A DNA stretch of 64,000 nucleotides, taken from the NCBI GenBank assembly GCA_050015355.1, contig JBEKBO010000008.1, forward strand, positions 1 through 64,000, in the 5' to 3' direction. Position 1 is the stretch's first letter; every line of letters starts with the position of its first letter. Shown piece by piece: positions 17,331 to 26,874 of the stretch. This stretch comes from CAWBRT01 sp050015355 (lineage in GTDB: Bacteria; Acidobacteriota; Terriglobia; Terriglobales; Acidobacteriaceae). A program made the position numbers and the translations under genes. The notes beneath the pieces are model-generated. The model was not told the origin of the DNA. It saw only the letters and a program-made list of their open reading frames with translations, and searched no databases.

Positions 17331-17436
17331 AAGCGGGGTCCCCGGCAAACGCGGGGTTTAGAGCAATTCCACAGTTGGTATACCCCTCAATATCACCGCC
17401 GGGCTTGAAAGCCCGGCTTCTGCGTGGGGTATACCT
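17331..17436. repeat. Structured intergenic repeat: family B fragment plus GGTATACCCC inverted repeat
   Basis: 17331-17355 has a reversed family B end (GGGGTCCCCGG). 17377-17386 (GGTATACCCC) pairs with 17427-17436 (GGGGTATACC), enclosing an inner hairpin GCCGGGC...GCCCGGC at 17398-17416. The GGTATACC ends resemble the termini of family C elements. Confidence 0.6.
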
Positions 17437-17589
17437 TCCGCGAATCCGGTTTAGCGTTTGTTGGGGTGACAAGCGCGATGTCGCGCGTTCCCCGGCCTGC
17501 TCTGCTCACTTCGAACCCAACGATTGGAACAGCGCCGTGCTTTCCATTTCATTTTCGAGTGCCGCATCCAGTAGAATGCGTACAGCAGA

Positions 17590-18555
17590 ATGTCTTCTAC
17601 TACTTCTACCTCACGAACCATGGCTGCGACGGCGGCGCAACTGGAAAACGCGCTCCGCCTGATTATTCGTGGCAAGGATGATGTTGTCCGGCTCACACTG
17701 GTCTCGATTCTGGCGCGCGGGCATCTACTGTTGGAAGGTGTGCCCGGTGTCGGCAAGACCACGTTGGCTCACGCGCTGGCCCGTGCCATCGACTGTGATT
17801 TCCAACGAATTCAGTTCACCAGTGACATGTTGCCTAGTGATGTCCTGGGCATCTCCATCTACTCGTCCGTCGAGCAGAAGTTCGAGTTCAAGCCCGGCCC
17901 CATTTTTACCAATGTTTTGCTGGCCGACGAAATCAACCGCACCACTCCCAAGACGCAATCCGCGCTACTGGAGGCGATGAACGAACGCCAGGTGACGGTG
18001 GACGGCCATTCGCATCCGCTGGCGCAGCCTTTTCTGGTGATCGCCACCCAGAACCCTGTCGAGCATCATGGCACGTATCCCCTCCCCGAGTCGCAGATGG
18101 ATCGCTTCATGCTGCGGGTGCGCATGACCTACCCCGAACCCGAAGGCGAGCGCGAGATTCTGCGCGGCCGGGCTGGCGCCGTGCGCCTCGACGACTTGCA
18201 GCCGGTGCTGAAAGCGGAAGACGTTCTGGCGCTGCAAGAGGAAGTGCGGCAGGTGCAGGTCGATGAATCCCTGCTGGACTACGTCTTGCGCATCGTGCAG
18301 CGAACGCGGGAAAGCGAGCAACTGGCGCTCGCCGTTTCCCCGCGCGGTTCGCTTATGCTGTTCCACGCCGCCCAGGCCATGGCTTACCTCGAGGGCCGCA
18401 ACTTCTGCAAACCTGATGATTTCAAACGGCTGGCCATCCCCGCCTTTGCTCATCGTGTCGTGCTCAGCAATCGCACGGCCCTGTCCATCAAGCGTTCCGA
18501 ACAGGCTGAACACATTCTCCGCGACCTCATCGACAGCGTTCCGGTGCCGATTTAG
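17590..18555 (+). CDS. MoxR-family AAA+ ATPase
   Basis: 321 residues. Walker A GVPGVGKTT at ~50-58, Walker B LLADEINR at ~112-119, the MoxR-typical PLPESQMDRF and sensor region LVIATQNPVE, then the lid domain with AVSPRG. MoxR ATPases act as chaperones that activate partner proteins, often ones with VWA domains encoded next to them. No VWA or DUF58 gene follows here, because a repeat cluster and unrelated genes come next, so the usual operon is broken or the partner is elsewhere. The stop codon TAG coincides with the start of the following inverted repeat. Confidence 0.93.
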   Translation: MSSTTSTSRTMAATAAQLENALRLIIRGKDDVVRLTLVSILARGHLLLEGVPGVGKTTLAHALARAIDCDFQRIQFTSDMLPSDVLGISIYSSVEQKFEFKPGPIFTNVLLADEINRTTPKTQSALLEAMNERQVTVDGHSHPLAQPFLVIATQNPVEHHGTYPLPESQMDRFMLRVRMTYPEPEGEREILRGRAGAVRLDDLQPVLKAEDVLALQEEVRQVQVDESLLDYVLRIVQRTRESEQLALAVSPRGSLMLFHAAQAMAYLEGRNFCKPDDFKRLAIPAFAHRVVLSNRTALSIKRSEQAEHILRDLIDSVPVPI

Positions 18556-18705
18556 AGCGGTTCGACCACCCCAACATGCGCAACTACGGCGCACGTCGGG
18601 GACCCCGGTTCGACCACCCCAACATGCGCAACTACGGCGCACGTCGGGGACCCCGGCTCGACTTCGCTCGCCATGACACTCTGAATATGTCGGAGAACCG
18701 CTCTA
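18553..18705. repeat. Composite element: two tandem family B units inside a 10-bp inverted repeat
   Basis: TAGAGCGGTT at 18553-18562 is repeated inverted at 18696-18705. Inside are two identical 48-bp direct units (18559-18606 and 18607-18654), each a hairpin of the CCACCCC...GGGGACCCC type, then a fragment of family C (CGACTTCGCTCGCCATGACA-like). Confidence 0.85.
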
Positions 18706-18918
18706 GACGGCGATTCCGCTGACACCACCCAGACCAGTTTCGCGAAAAATATACAGGTGCTGAAAAACGCTACAACCAGATCTGCCGGCTGGCCCGTTTC
18801 TTGGAATTGCGGTCGCGATTCTGCGGGCAACTTAGCGCGAACGTGTACTGAATTTTTACTCGGATTTAATACCTAGACGCAAACATAGTGCGGTAGAATG
18901 CCTGTAAGGTTGTTGGGT

Positions 18919-18971
18919 GCGGCGCGTAAGTGAACGTTGCTTACGGAGCGCCGCGGAAGGTGGTAGTTTTT
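18919..18971. other. Strong stem-loop with downstream T run (possible small RNA or terminator)
   Basis: GCGGCGC (18919-18925) pairs with GCGCCGC (18948-18954), and GTAAG (18926-18930) with CTTAC (18940-18944). A T5 run follows at ~18967. It lies in a 650-base gap with no gene, so it may end a small RNA or be a leader structure. The rest of the gap (18706-19208) shows no supportable gene. Confidence 0.35.
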
Positions 18972-19208
18972 CTTGCGCTACGCTGCACGTGGGGAAGCGA
19001 GCGCGGGCATCCCGCCACACAATCGCACTTAGGTTTCAACCAGCGTCAGCGTTCTGATGTTTCGTTGCGAGCAGCCGATGTTGTGCTCTCGATTTTGTTG
19101 CGAAGTGCAAGGCGGAGTCGCATCACAGTAAATGATTGACTCAATAGTTATATTAATTCAGCAAGAGACGCGGTCAGGAAGAGACATTTATAGAGGAGTG
19201 GTATCCCA

Positions 19209-19466
19209 ATGCTATCAAAATGCGCAAACCCTTCCTGCTCGAAAGAGTTCCATTATTTTGGCGAAGGCAAGGTTTTTGAGATTCGATGGGAGACATCGCC
19301 CGGCGCTACTCACAGTCATGGGAAGAAGCGCAAACACATTGAACACTACTGGCTCTGCTCCAGTTGTTCCCACACGCTGACTATCGCCATGGATTCCGCG
19401 AGCAACATACTAGTGATCCGTCGGCCGAACGAGCCAAACGAAGACGCCGATCGCGCCATTGCCTGA
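19209..19466 (+). CDS. Small zinc-ribbon-like protein
   Basis: 85 residues with two Cys pairs, CANPSC near the N-terminus and CSSC in the middle, plus several His (GATHSHGKKRKHIEHYWLC), consistent with a metal-binding ribbon. GAGGAG ten bases upstream supports the ATG. No family name can be assigned. The gene stands alone after a long structured leader region. Confidence 0.7.
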   Translation: MLSKCANPSCSKEFHYFGEGKVFEIRWETSPGATHSHGKKRKHIEHYWLCSSCSHTLTIAMDSASNILVIRRPNEPNEDADRAIA

Positions 19467-19522
19467 GAGCTGGTTTCGCGAAAAAATGTCCCCTGAAGTC
19501 TTTGTGCGCTCGCTGCGGCTCA

Positions 19523-20320
19523 CTACGCCCTGGGATGCCCGACCGGCACTTCCTCTGCGGTTGGAGAAAGCTCTTGCGCTGTCTGTGGCGAGCAGTCGTA
19601 TTTCCCCGAGATGCTATTCCAGCGAATTCTGAACAAATCCAGCAGCATATTCATGCCGTCTGTGATCGGATTGATCTTCGAGCGCTCGTCGTGCGCCCAA
19701 GCCACCGCAATCTCTTCCGTTTTGTAGCCCAACTGCCGCGCCAGAAACAGGATCTCGGGATCGAACCCCCAACGGCGGATGATTTGCCTGCCGAAAATAT
19801 CCCTGGCGGCCTGCTGCTTGAAAGCTTTGAATCCGCACTGCGTATCCTTGAAGCTGAGCCCGAGGACAACCTTCAACGCCAGGTTGAAAGCTCTGCCTAG
19901 AATTTGGCGGTAAAGCGGCTGGCGCGTAGTTTGTAGATCCGCCCGGAGCCAGCGTGAGCCGATGGCGACATCGCTTCCCCGGTGAATCGAGTCAACCAGC
20001 TTGGCAGCCTCTTCAATCGGCGAGGAGAGATCGGCATCGGTAAACAGCACCACTGCGCCCTTGGCATGCAGAATCCCATTCCGCACCGAATAACCTTTGC
20101 CGCGGTTTCCTGGGTTTTCCACCAAGCGGACACTGGCACTGCCGCTGGCGTAGTCGCGAACGATCTCGGCCGTATCGTCGCGCGATCCGTCGTTGACTAC
20201 TACGATCTCGGCCTCCCAGCCCCGTTGCTGGATGTAGGCGAGGACACGGTCGAGAGTGGGGATGATGCGGACACTCTCGTTATAGGCGGGGATGATGATG
20301 CTGTAGTCAGTAGTTGTCAT
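19523..20320 (-). CDS. Family 2 glycosyltransferase, dolichyl/undecaprenyl-phosphate sugar transferase type
   Basis: 265 residues. GT-A fold motifs: SIIIPAYNES at the start, VVNDGSRDDT (~42-51), the metal-binding DAD in LFTDADLSSP (~95), and DTQCGFKAF, typical of dolichyl-phosphate beta-glucosyltransferase relatives (Alg5/DPM1-like). No membrane domain follows, so it is a soluble or peripheral enzyme that would transfer a sugar from a nucleotide donor to a lipid phosphate for envelope glycans. It is next to, and transcribed in the same direction as, the HD-GYP gene, 56 bases away. Confidence 0.88.
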   Translation of the reverse strand: MTTTDYSIIIPAYNESVRIIPTLDRVLAYIQQRGWEAEIVVVNDGSRDDTAEIVRDYASGSASVRLVENPGNRGKGYSVRNGILHAKGAVVLFTDADLSSPIEEAAKLVDSIHRGSDVAIGSRWLRADLQTTRQPLYRQILGRAFNLALKVVLGLSFKDTQCGFKAFKQQAARDIFGRQIIRRWGFDPEILFLARQLGYKTEEIAVAWAHDERSKINPITDGMNMLLDLFRIRWNSISGKYDCSPQTAQELSPTAEEVPVGHPRA

Positions 20321-20376
20321 TCAGGTGCTTCAACAAGATTTGATTATAGTTGCAAATGCTTTAGCAACGGGATTGT

Positions 20377-21363
20377 TCACGCCGCCGCTTCTTGCCTTAA
20401 ATCGGGCATGGCAAAGAATTCCTGCACAATTCGCCGGTCCCACAGGCCCCGTTCAGCCTCTTGAATCATGATTTGCTGAGACTCTTCGTGACCGCGGGCG
20501 GGCTTGTAAGGACGTGCCGTACGCAGCGCATCGTAGACATCCACCACCTGCAGAACCCGCGCCAGCAAAGGAATGTCTTCCCCGCTGAGCCTGTCGGGAT
20601 AGCCGCTGCCGTCCCAGTGCTCATGGTGATAGCGAATGATCGGCAGCACCATCCGCAGCGAACGCAACGGTTTGCAGATATTCTCCCCGACCAGGGGATG
20701 GCGCTTCATAATGCGCCACTCCTCCGCCGTCAGGTTTGTGCCTTTCTTGAGAATCTCGTCTGGGATTGCGATTTTCCCCAGATCGTGCAGATATCCTCCA
20801 CGCTTCAGCGCCACTTGACAGTCCCAGTCGAGCCTCAGATACTCGCCAAGTTGGCTGGCGTAGCGAGCCAGCCGTTCGCAATGGCCTTCGGTATACGGAT
20901 CACGCGATTCCACGCTCAGCCCCAACGTGCAGAGCACCGCCTCGGCGTTGTCGAGTTCGTCCGTATAATCTTTCATCTTCAACAAGGAGTGGACGCGCGC
21001 AAACAGCTCTTCGGGAAAAACCGGCTTGTTCAGGAAGTCATCCGCCCCGGCTTCGATGCCGCGGATCCTGTCCTCGCGGTCGCTCAACCCGGTAATCATC
21101 ACCACCGGTATCAAGCGCGTGGCATGATCTTCTTTCCACTCCCGGCAAAGGTCATAGCCGGACTTGTCCGGCATAATCACATCCAGCAGAACCAGGTCCG
21201 GCGGATTCTCGCGCATCTGCGCTTCCGCCTCGCCGGCGTTGTTGGCGGTTACCACATCGTAACCCCGCCGCGTAAGCAACTCCCGCATCAGCAACGTGTT
21301 GTGCTGATTGTCATCTACGACGAGGATTCGCGCTAAACGCCTGCGGGCGACTGAATCGGCCAT
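20377..21363 (-). CDS. Response regulator with HD-GYP domain (c-di-GMP phosphodiesterase)
   Basis: 328 residues. REC domain at ~12-130 (ILVVDDN, phospho-acceptor in LVLLDVIMP, Lys in LNKPVF), then an HD-GYP domain: HCERLARYA, YLHDLGKIAIPDEIL, KRHPLVGENI and HHEHWDGSGYPD. The metal ligands and the GYP loop are intact, so hydrolysis of cyclic di-GMP is expected. It would couple a phosphorylation signal to motility or biofilm state. The cognate kinase is not in the window. Confidence 0.95.
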   Translation of the reverse strand: MADSVARRRLARILVVDDNQHNTLLMRELLTRRGYDVVTANNAGEAEAQMRENPPDLVLLDVIMPDKSGYDLCREWKEDHATRLIPVVMITGLSDREDRIRGIEAGADDFLNKPVFPEELFARVHSLLKMKDYTDELDNAEAVLCTLGLSVESRDPYTEGHCERLARYASQLGEYLRLDWDCQVALKRGGYLHDLGKIAIPDEILKKGTNLTAEEWRIMKRHPLVGENICKPLRSLRMVLPIIRYHHEHWDGSGYPDRLSGEDIPLLARVLQVVDVYDALRTARPYKPARGHEESQQIMIQEAERGLWDRRIVQEFFAMPDLRQEAAA

Positions 21364-21475
21364 GCCATTAAGTATGAGTCGTTTACACCGCCGGATGGTT
21401 GTATGTAGCGGCAGGTTTCCCCGTAATTACGCTTCGGTCTTGCTCCTCCGGGGGTGCCGGCAGTAGGCTGGACTC

Positions 21476-22141
21476 ATGCGCTCCAGACTCTGGCTGCTTG
21501 TGGTCATGGTTTCGCTGGCTGGTACGGCCCTGGCCGCCAAGCCCCATGTCGTCAGCTTCGGCAAAGTGCTCTCCGTCAAGCTCTTCATCGGGCCCGGCGA
21601 AGATCGCACTGTCCCCATGAACGTCCGTCCCCTCCTGGTGGATGGCAGCCCGAAGGAATTCACCACCGGCGAACCCCACGCCGTGACTGACCGTATCTTT
21701 GTCGTCCGACGTGCCTTCCGGGTTAACGACAACCTGCCCGCGGACCAGGGAAAGGTGCCACGATGGGTGTGGCAGCGTGGCGGCTGGCTCATGGTCGACC
21801 GCACCACAGCCCGCATCACGCAGCTCAACCTGCCCCTTTTCGACCCCTTTTATTCCCAGGCAAGCTGGTTTCGCGACTATGCCGCTTACTGCGGCGTGTC
21901 CGATAACAGTGAAAAGCTCTATACGGTGGTAATGCAACTGGGACGCAAGAAGGCCGTCCTGCGGCAGGAGATCGGCGCTGCTTCCCAGGGCGAGGATACT
22001 GACTCCGATTGTGCGGCTCCGACTTGGGAAAAGAACCCGGCGCGCGTCACCTTCCATCCGAAGCGCGGCCAGCCGTCCAGCTTCATCGTTCGCGGACGCT
22101 CGGCCGATGTCGCTCCCGGCTCTTCCGAAGACGAAGAGTAA
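21476..22141 (+). CDS. Secreted hypothetical protein
   Basis: 221 residues with a signal peptide (MRSRLWLLVVMVSLAGTALAA). The mature part is beta-rich with a Trp-containing stretch (VPRWVWQRGGWLMVDRTT) and two cysteines (YCGV and DCAAP) that could form a disulphide. The C-terminus is acidic. No family recognised. It starts 112 bases from the divergent HD-GYP gene. Confidence 0.7.
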   Translation: MRSRLWLLVVMVSLAGTALAAKPHVVSFGKVLSVKLFIGPGEDRTVPMNVRPLLVDGSPKEFTTGEPHAVTDRIFVVRRAFRVNDNLPADQGKVPRWVWQRGGWLMVDRTTARITQLNLPLFDPFYSQASWFRDYAAYCGVSDNSEKLYTVVMQLGRKKAVLRQEIGAASQGEDTDSDCAAPTWEKNPARVTFHPKRGQPSSFIVRGRSADVAPGSSEDEE

Positions 22142-22312
22142 TCGCCTGGGTTTCAGGCCCTCCAACGATTCGGCGCAGGTAGTCAACAGCCAAGCTATTG
22201 AGAATATCCTTGAAAGTTCCCGTCCGCTTAAGCGAAAGCGATTGCCCGAACCAGCACTTTGATTTATAAATCGATTAACCACGGAGAGCGTTTCCACCAC
22301 TACGGGCATTCC

Positions 22313-23641
22313 ATGACATCAATTGCGCATTCCTCCCACTCGTCCCATGCCTCCAAGCCGTTATGGCGCAGGGGATACATCCAAGTTCTGGTCGCAGCGG
22401 CTGCGGGAGCGGCGATGGGCGCCATCTGGCCGCAAGCCGGCATTGCCGTCAAGCCCTTGGCCGACGGCTTCATTGCGCTTATCAAGCTGAGCATTACCCC
22501 GCTGATTTTTCTGGTGGTCTCCACCGGCGTGGCGCAGGTCGGCGACATGCGCAAGGTCGGACGAATCGGGCTGAAGGCGCTGATTTATTTCGAAATCATC
22601 ACCACCATTGCGCTCCTGATGGGTGCAATCGTCGGCAATGTGGTTAACTTTGGCGCCGCCGTCCAGCGACCCTCGGGGACGCAGGCCGCCTCGGCCGCCC
22701 GTTATGCAAGTGTCCACGCCCAGTCGTTGTCCGAATTCCTGTTCGCAATGGTTCCCGAGAACCTGTTCGGCGCCTTCGTGCACGATAACGTGTTGCAGGT
22801 GCTCGTCATCGCGCTGCTGGTCGGGGCGGCAATGGTGCGGCTCGGGGAGACCGGCGTTGCGATTCGCCGGGGCATGGAGCGCTGCATAAGCCTGGTCTTC
22901 GGAGTTGTCAACATTATCGTAATGGCCGCCCCCATTGGCGCTTTCGGCGCACTCGGATTCACGGTCGGCCGCTTCGGCGTGCGCACGCTTTACGCTCTGG
23001 GCATGTTCGTAGGCACGGCATGGCTAACGCTGGCCCTGCTTATGTTTGTCGTGTTCGGCGTGGTATGCAGACTCTGTGGCGTCCGCCTTCTCGACATCAT
23101 GGGACGCCTCAAGCAAGAGCTGCTGGTGGTGATTGCCACCTCGTCTTCGGAAACGGCTATTCCGGGCATGATGCAGAAATTGCAAGCTTCGGGCGTGTCG
23201 CGCACCACCCTCGGACTCGTCATCCCCACGGGCTATTCGTTCAACCTGGACGGTGTGGCAATAACCTTGCCCATGAGTTGCCTGTTCATCGCTCAGGTCT
23301 ATGGCATCCACCTGGATCTTCGCCAGCAGATCACCATGTTCATTCTGATGCTGTTTACCTCGAAGGGTGCGGCCGGCGTCACTGGAGGCGCTTTCGCCGC
23401 CCTTGCCGCCACTGTTATCGCCAGTGGCCTGCCCGCCGAAGGACTCGCTCTGCTGCTGGGCATTGACCGTTTCATGTCTCAGGGCCGCTCCATCGTCAAC
23501 ACGGTCGGCAACGCGGTTGCGGCGGTCGTGGTCGCCAAATGGGATGGAGAATTTGATGCGGTGGCCTGGAAGGCGTACAGAGAGAACCTCGATGCCGGGA
23601 GGCCCACGCAGGTCGCGGCGGTCGCGGGCACGGAGAAATAA
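22313..23641 (+). CDS. Dicarboxylate/amino acid:cation symporter (DAACS family)
   Basis: 442 residues from the ATG at 22313. Family features: a segment after helix 1 with ITPLIFLVVSTGVAQ (~60), the serine-rich hairpin motif ATSSSETAIPGM, the substrate-binding stretch GYSFNLDGVAI and the second hairpin FTSKGAAGVTGGAF. Eight transmembrane helices are expected. Members such as DctA and GltP take up C4-dicarboxylates, glutamate or aspartate with protons or sodium; the substrate cannot be told here. The upstream in-frame extension from 22259 is His-rich and unlike the family start. Confidence 0.93.
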   Translation: MTSIAHSSHSSHASKPLWRRGYIQVLVAAAAGAAMGAIWPQAGIAVKPLADGFIALIKLSITPLIFLVVSTGVAQVGDMRKVGRIGLKALIYFEIITTIALLMGAIVGNVVNFGAAVQRPSGTQAASAARYASVHAQSLSEFLFAMVPENLFGAFVHDNVLQVLVIALLVGAAMVRLGETGVAIRRGMERCISLVFGVVNIIVMAAPIGAFGALGFTVGRFGVRTLYALGMFVGTAWLTLALLMFVVFGVVCRLCGVRLLDIMGRLKQELLVVIATSSSETAIPGMMQKLQASGVSRTTLGLVIPTGYSFNLDGVAITLPMSCLFIAQVYGIHLDLRQQITMFILMLFTSKGAAGVTGGAFAALAATVIASGLPAEGLALLLGIDRFMSQGRSIVNTVGNAVAAVVVAKWDGEFDAVAWKAYRENLDAGRPTQVAAVAGTEK

Positions 23642-23669
23642 GTGTGTAGGCACGGAATCCGACGCCGAG

Positions 23670-23904
23670 GGTTCCCTGTTTGGTGTATCCAAAATCCCAA
23701 GAGAATGTCATGGCGACCGGAGCGCCGAGCGCCAGTGGCCGGAGCAGCCAAGCTGCGTACCCGCGTTACATTCGCGAAGCAAGAAGCTGTTCGGGCGCGG
23801 AGTGGAGCCACCCTGTGTTTTTCGGCAGCAGAAACAATAAGGTGGCTCGACTTCGCTCGCCATGACAGTCTGAGTTTGTGTTGGGATATACCTTTCGGGG
23901 AACC
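23670..23904. mobile_element. Family C element, copy C1 (MITE-like, long inverted ends)
   Basis: Left end GGTTCCCTGTTTGGTGTATC... and right end ...GGATATACCtttcgGGGAACC are inverted repeats, continued inward by TGTCATGGCGA on both sides. It has no coding capacity. It fills most of the gap between the symporter and pdxA. Confidence 0.85.
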
Positions 23905-23942
23905 ACGCTAATCGCTCCCGCTAACAGAGGAGAAGACTAAAG

Positions 23943-25004
23943 ATGGAAAATCAATCCGCTAATACTGTCAACGATCCCCGCCCGCGTATTGCACTGCTGA
24001 TGGGAGATTGCACCGGCATCGGCCCGGAGCTGGTCGCCAACGTACTGCATGGCAAGCGCCTGAATGACGCCGCGCGACTGGTGGTGGTCGGCGATGCGCG
24101 CGTACTGGAACTCGGGATGCGCGACGCCGGCGTGGAGCTGCGCTGGGTAAAGGTTCCGAACACGGCGGCGATCGACTGGTCATCCGGCGCGGTGCCGCTG
24201 ATCGATCTCGGCAATGTCGATCCTTCCAGGTTCGAGCGCGGAAAGGTCTCGGCGGAGTCCGGCAAACTCACCGGCGATACTCTCGCCTATGCCATCGAGA
24301 TGGCGCGGCGCGGCGAGGTCGACGCCATCACCTTCGCTCCGCTGAACAAGCGGGCGCTGTTCGACGGCGGCTGGCGCTTCCCTGACGAGCACAAGATGTT
24401 CGCCCACCTGCTCGGCCACCAAGGCTACTTCAGCGAAATGAACGTGCTCGACGGGCAGTGGATGTCGCGCGTGACCGGGCATATCGCGCTGCGCGAAGCA
24501 CTCGACCAGATCACGCCGCAGCGCATCCGCGAAGCAATTATCCTGGCCGATACGATGATGCGACGCGCCGGCATCGAGAACCCGCGCATCGCCGTCAATG
24601 CCCTCAATCCGCACGGCGGCGACAACGGTCTGTTCGGTCGCGAGGAGATCGAATTGATCCGCCCGGTTGTCCAGGAGATGGCGGCCCAGGGAATAAACTG
24701 TAGTGGCCCCTATCCGCCGGACACCATCTTCATCCGGGCGTTTGCGGGCGAGTTCGACAGCGTGGTTTCCATGTACCACGACCAGGGCCAGATCGCTACC
24801 AAGCTGCACGGCTTTCACCGTGGGGTGACCATTACCGCTGGACTCGCAACTGTCTTCACGACACCGGCGCACGGCACCGCGTTCGACATCGTCGGCAAAG
24901 GCGTCGCCAAGACGGGCGCGCTTGAGAACGCGCTGCACCTGGCGGCCCGCCTCGCCTCTAACAAGCTGCGGGAAGACGCGCCGAAGCAGCCGGCGAGGCG
25001 CTAA
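23943..25004 (+). CDS. PdxA-family 4-phospho-hydroxyacid dehydrogenase
   Basis: 353 residues. PdxA oxidises 4-phosphohydroxy-L-threonine in vitamin B6 synthesis; PdxA2 paralogues act on D-threonate or D-erythronate 4-phosphate in sugar-acid breakdown. Seen here: a variant N-terminal loop MGDCTGIGPE (GDPAGIGPE is usual), ITFAPLNKRAL, the metal-site His in MYHDQGQIATKL, and the C-terminal HGTAFDIVGKG. The variant loop and the position next to a dicarboxylate-type transporter make the PdxA2 catabolic role at least as likely as pyridoxal synthesis. An AGGAG site lies 8-9 bases upstream of the ATG. Confidence 0.85.
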   Translation: MENQSANTVNDPRPRIALLMGDCTGIGPELVANVLHGKRLNDAARLVVVGDARVLELGMRDAGVELRWVKVPNTAAIDWSSGAVPLIDLGNVDPSRFERGKVSAESGKLTGDTLAYAIEMARRGEVDAITFAPLNKRALFDGGWRFPDEHKMFAHLLGHQGYFSEMNVLDGQWMSRVTGHIALREALDQITPQRIREAIILADTMMRRAGIENPRIAVNALNPHGGDNGLFGREEIELIRPVVQEMAAQGINCSGPYPPDTIFIRAFAGEFDSVVSMYHDQGQIATKLHGFHRGVTITAGLATVFTTPAHGTAFDIVGKGVAKTGALENALHLAARLASNKLREDAPKQPARR

Positions 25005-25028
25005 GCAAACAAGGCGGTGGAGGTAACG

Positions 25029-26462
25029 CTACTGCGCCTCTTCGACGGCGTGTGCAATGCGGATCATGGTGCTCTCATCGAAGTGTTTGGCCATGATCTG
25101 CACTCCGATGGGTAAGCCTTCGCGGGTGTTGCCGCACGGAACCGACATCCCCGGCACGCCCACCAGATTTGCCGTGACGGTAAAGATGTCGCTCAGGTAC
25201 ATGGCGACGGGGTCTTCCATTTTCTCGCCGAGTTTGAACGCCGCTGTCGGGGTCACTGGAGTCAGGATGGCGTCGACCCGGCCAAAGGCCTGCTGGAAAT
25301 CGCGCGCCAGCAGAGTGCGCACCCGCTGCGCCTTGAGGTAATAAGCGTCATAGTAACCGGCGCTGAGCGCATACGTGCCGAGCATGATGCGCCGCTTGAC
25401 CTCGGTCCCGAAGCCTTCGTTGCGGCTGCGCCGGTACATCTCCGAAAGTGTCTGCGCGTGTTCGGCACGGTGCCCGTAGCGCACACCATCGAAACGCGCC
25501 AGGTTCGACGAGGCTTCGGCGGTCGCCACCAGGTAGTAGGTCGGTACTGCGTATTTCGTGTGCGGCAGCGAAACGCGAACCAGCTCGCAACCGGCGGCCC
25601 GAAGCCGGTCCATTACGCGCTCAATCGCGGCTCGTATTTCGTCATCGAGACCTTTGCCAAAGTATTCCTCCGGCACGCCGATTCTCAACCCCTTTACGGA
25701 CTTGCCGATTTCGCTCACATAGTCCGCGACTGGTACTTCCGCCGAAGTCGAATCGAGCGGATCGCGCCCGGCGATCACCTGCAACACACTCGCCGCGTCC
25801 TTCACCGTCTTAGTCAGTGGCCCTATGTGGTCCAGAGACGAGCCGAACGCGATCAGTCCGTAACGAGAAACGCGTCCGTAAGTCGGCATCAGCCCGACCA
25901 CTCCGCAAAACGCCGCCGGCTGCCGGATCGACCCGCCGGTATCGGAGCCCAGCGCCGCCACGGCCATTCCCGCCGCCACCGACGCCGCCGACCCGCCCGA
26001 AGATCCGCCGGGAACACGCGTCAGATCGCGCGGATTCCGCACCGGCTTGTAGCCCGAGTTTTCGTTCGACGAGCCCATGGCAAATTCATCGCAGTTCAAC
26101 TTGCCAAGCACGACTGCGCCGGCGGCTTCCATCCGTGCCACTGCCGTGCAGTCATAGGGAGCTATAAAGTCGTCCAGAATCTTCGAAGCGGCAGTCGTGC
26201 GCACGCCGCGGGTCATCAGAACATCCTTGATTCCCACCGGCACGCCGGCTAGCGGCGGCAGCGGATCGCCACGCTCCACCATCTGGTCGATCTCCGCGGC
26301 CTTGGCCATGGCGCGACTCTTCGAGAGCGTCAGAAAAGCTCCAATCTTCTCGTCTTCGGTCGCGATCTTGCCATAGAAGGCCTCGGCCAGCGCCGTGGCT
26401 GTCATCTCTTTTCGCACCAGAAGGTCGCGGGCGCGGTCAATTGTCAGCAGCTCGATGTTCAT
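25029..26462 (-). CDS. gatA: Aspartyl/glutamyl-tRNA amidotransferase subunit A
   Basis: 477 residues, normal for GatA. The amidase Ser-Ser-Lys triad is visible: Lys in VGIKDVL (~75-80), the glycine/serine-rich [14 protein letters not shown], and [14 protein letters not shown] holding the nucleophile Ser. GatA releases ammonia from glutamine for conversion of mischarged Glu-tRNA(Gln) or Asp-tRNA(Asn). gatC lies 76 bases upstream on the same strand; gatB is not in the window. Confidence 0.96.
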   Translation of the reverse strand: MNIELLTIDRARDLLVRKEMTATALAEAFYGKIATEDEKIGAFLTLSKSRAMAKAAEIDQMVERGDPLPPLAGVPVGIKDVLMTRGVRTTAASKILDDFIAPYDCTAVARMEAAGAVVLGKLNCDEFAMGSSNENSGYKPVRNPRDLTRVPGGSSGGSAASVAAGMAVAALGSDTGGSIRQPAAFCGVVGLMPTYGRVSRYGLIAFGSSLDHIGPLTKTVKDAASVLQVIAGRDPLDSTSAEVPVADYVSEIGKSVKGLRIGVPEEYFGKGLDDEIRAAIERVMDRLRAAGCELVRVSLPHTKYAVPTYYLVATAEASSNLARFDGVRYGHRAEHAQTLSEMYRRSRNEGFGTEVKRRIMLGTYALSAGYYDAYYLKAQRVRTLLARDFQQAFGRVDAILTPVTPTAAFKLGEKMEDPVAMYLSDIFTVTANLVGVPGMSVPCGNTREGLPIGVQIMAKHFDESTMIRIAHAVEEAQ

Positions 26463-26538
26463 TGTTTCCGGGAGACTCCACCCACTGCGGCAAGGCGATT
26501 CAGCCTATATTGCGACCCGCCGCATTCGAGAATTCATC

Positions 26539-26874
26539 CTACTTTTCGATTACCTTGGGAACCTTGAAATAAACTTTGTCGGATTCAGGCGCGTTTGCCA
26601 TCGCGGCCTCATGAGGCAATCCGGGGCGCACCTCGTCGGGACGCATGGCATAGCCAAAGCGGCCGCCGTCAGCCGCTTGCGAACCGGCAAACATGCTGGC
26701 CACCTCGGCCAGCGGCGGCACGTCGGAGGTGTCGAGTTCGTTGAGCGTGTCTATGTGTTCGAGAATCGAGTTCAGGTCACGGATCATGCGGCCTTTTTCT
26801 TCGGCCGTCAGCTCCAGATTCGCCAGGTCGGCCACATACATCACGTCACGTTCGGTTACTTTTGTTTCCGCCAT
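26539..26874 (-). CDS. gatC: Aspartyl/glutamyl-tRNA amidotransferase subunit C
   Basis: 111 residues with the GatC signature VMYVADLANLELTAEEK near the N-terminus and LRPDEV-like MRPDEVRPGLP followed by the C-terminal YFKVPKVIE. GatC wraps around GatA and stabilises the GatAB complex. Its start overlaps the end of the upstream DUF721 gene by 19 bases, so dciA-gatC-gatA is probably one transcript. Confidence 0.95.
   Translation of the reverse strand: MAETKVTERDVMYVADLANLELTAEEKGRMIRDLNSILEHIDTLNELDTSDVPPLAEVASMFAGSQAADGGRFGYAMRPDEVRPGLPHEAAMANAPESDKVYFKVPKVIEK

Noticed and set aside
18559..18654. Two identical 48-bp direct repeats that could suggest a CRISPR array
   Set aside because: The units are contiguous with no spacers, are hairpins of family B, and no cas genes are present.
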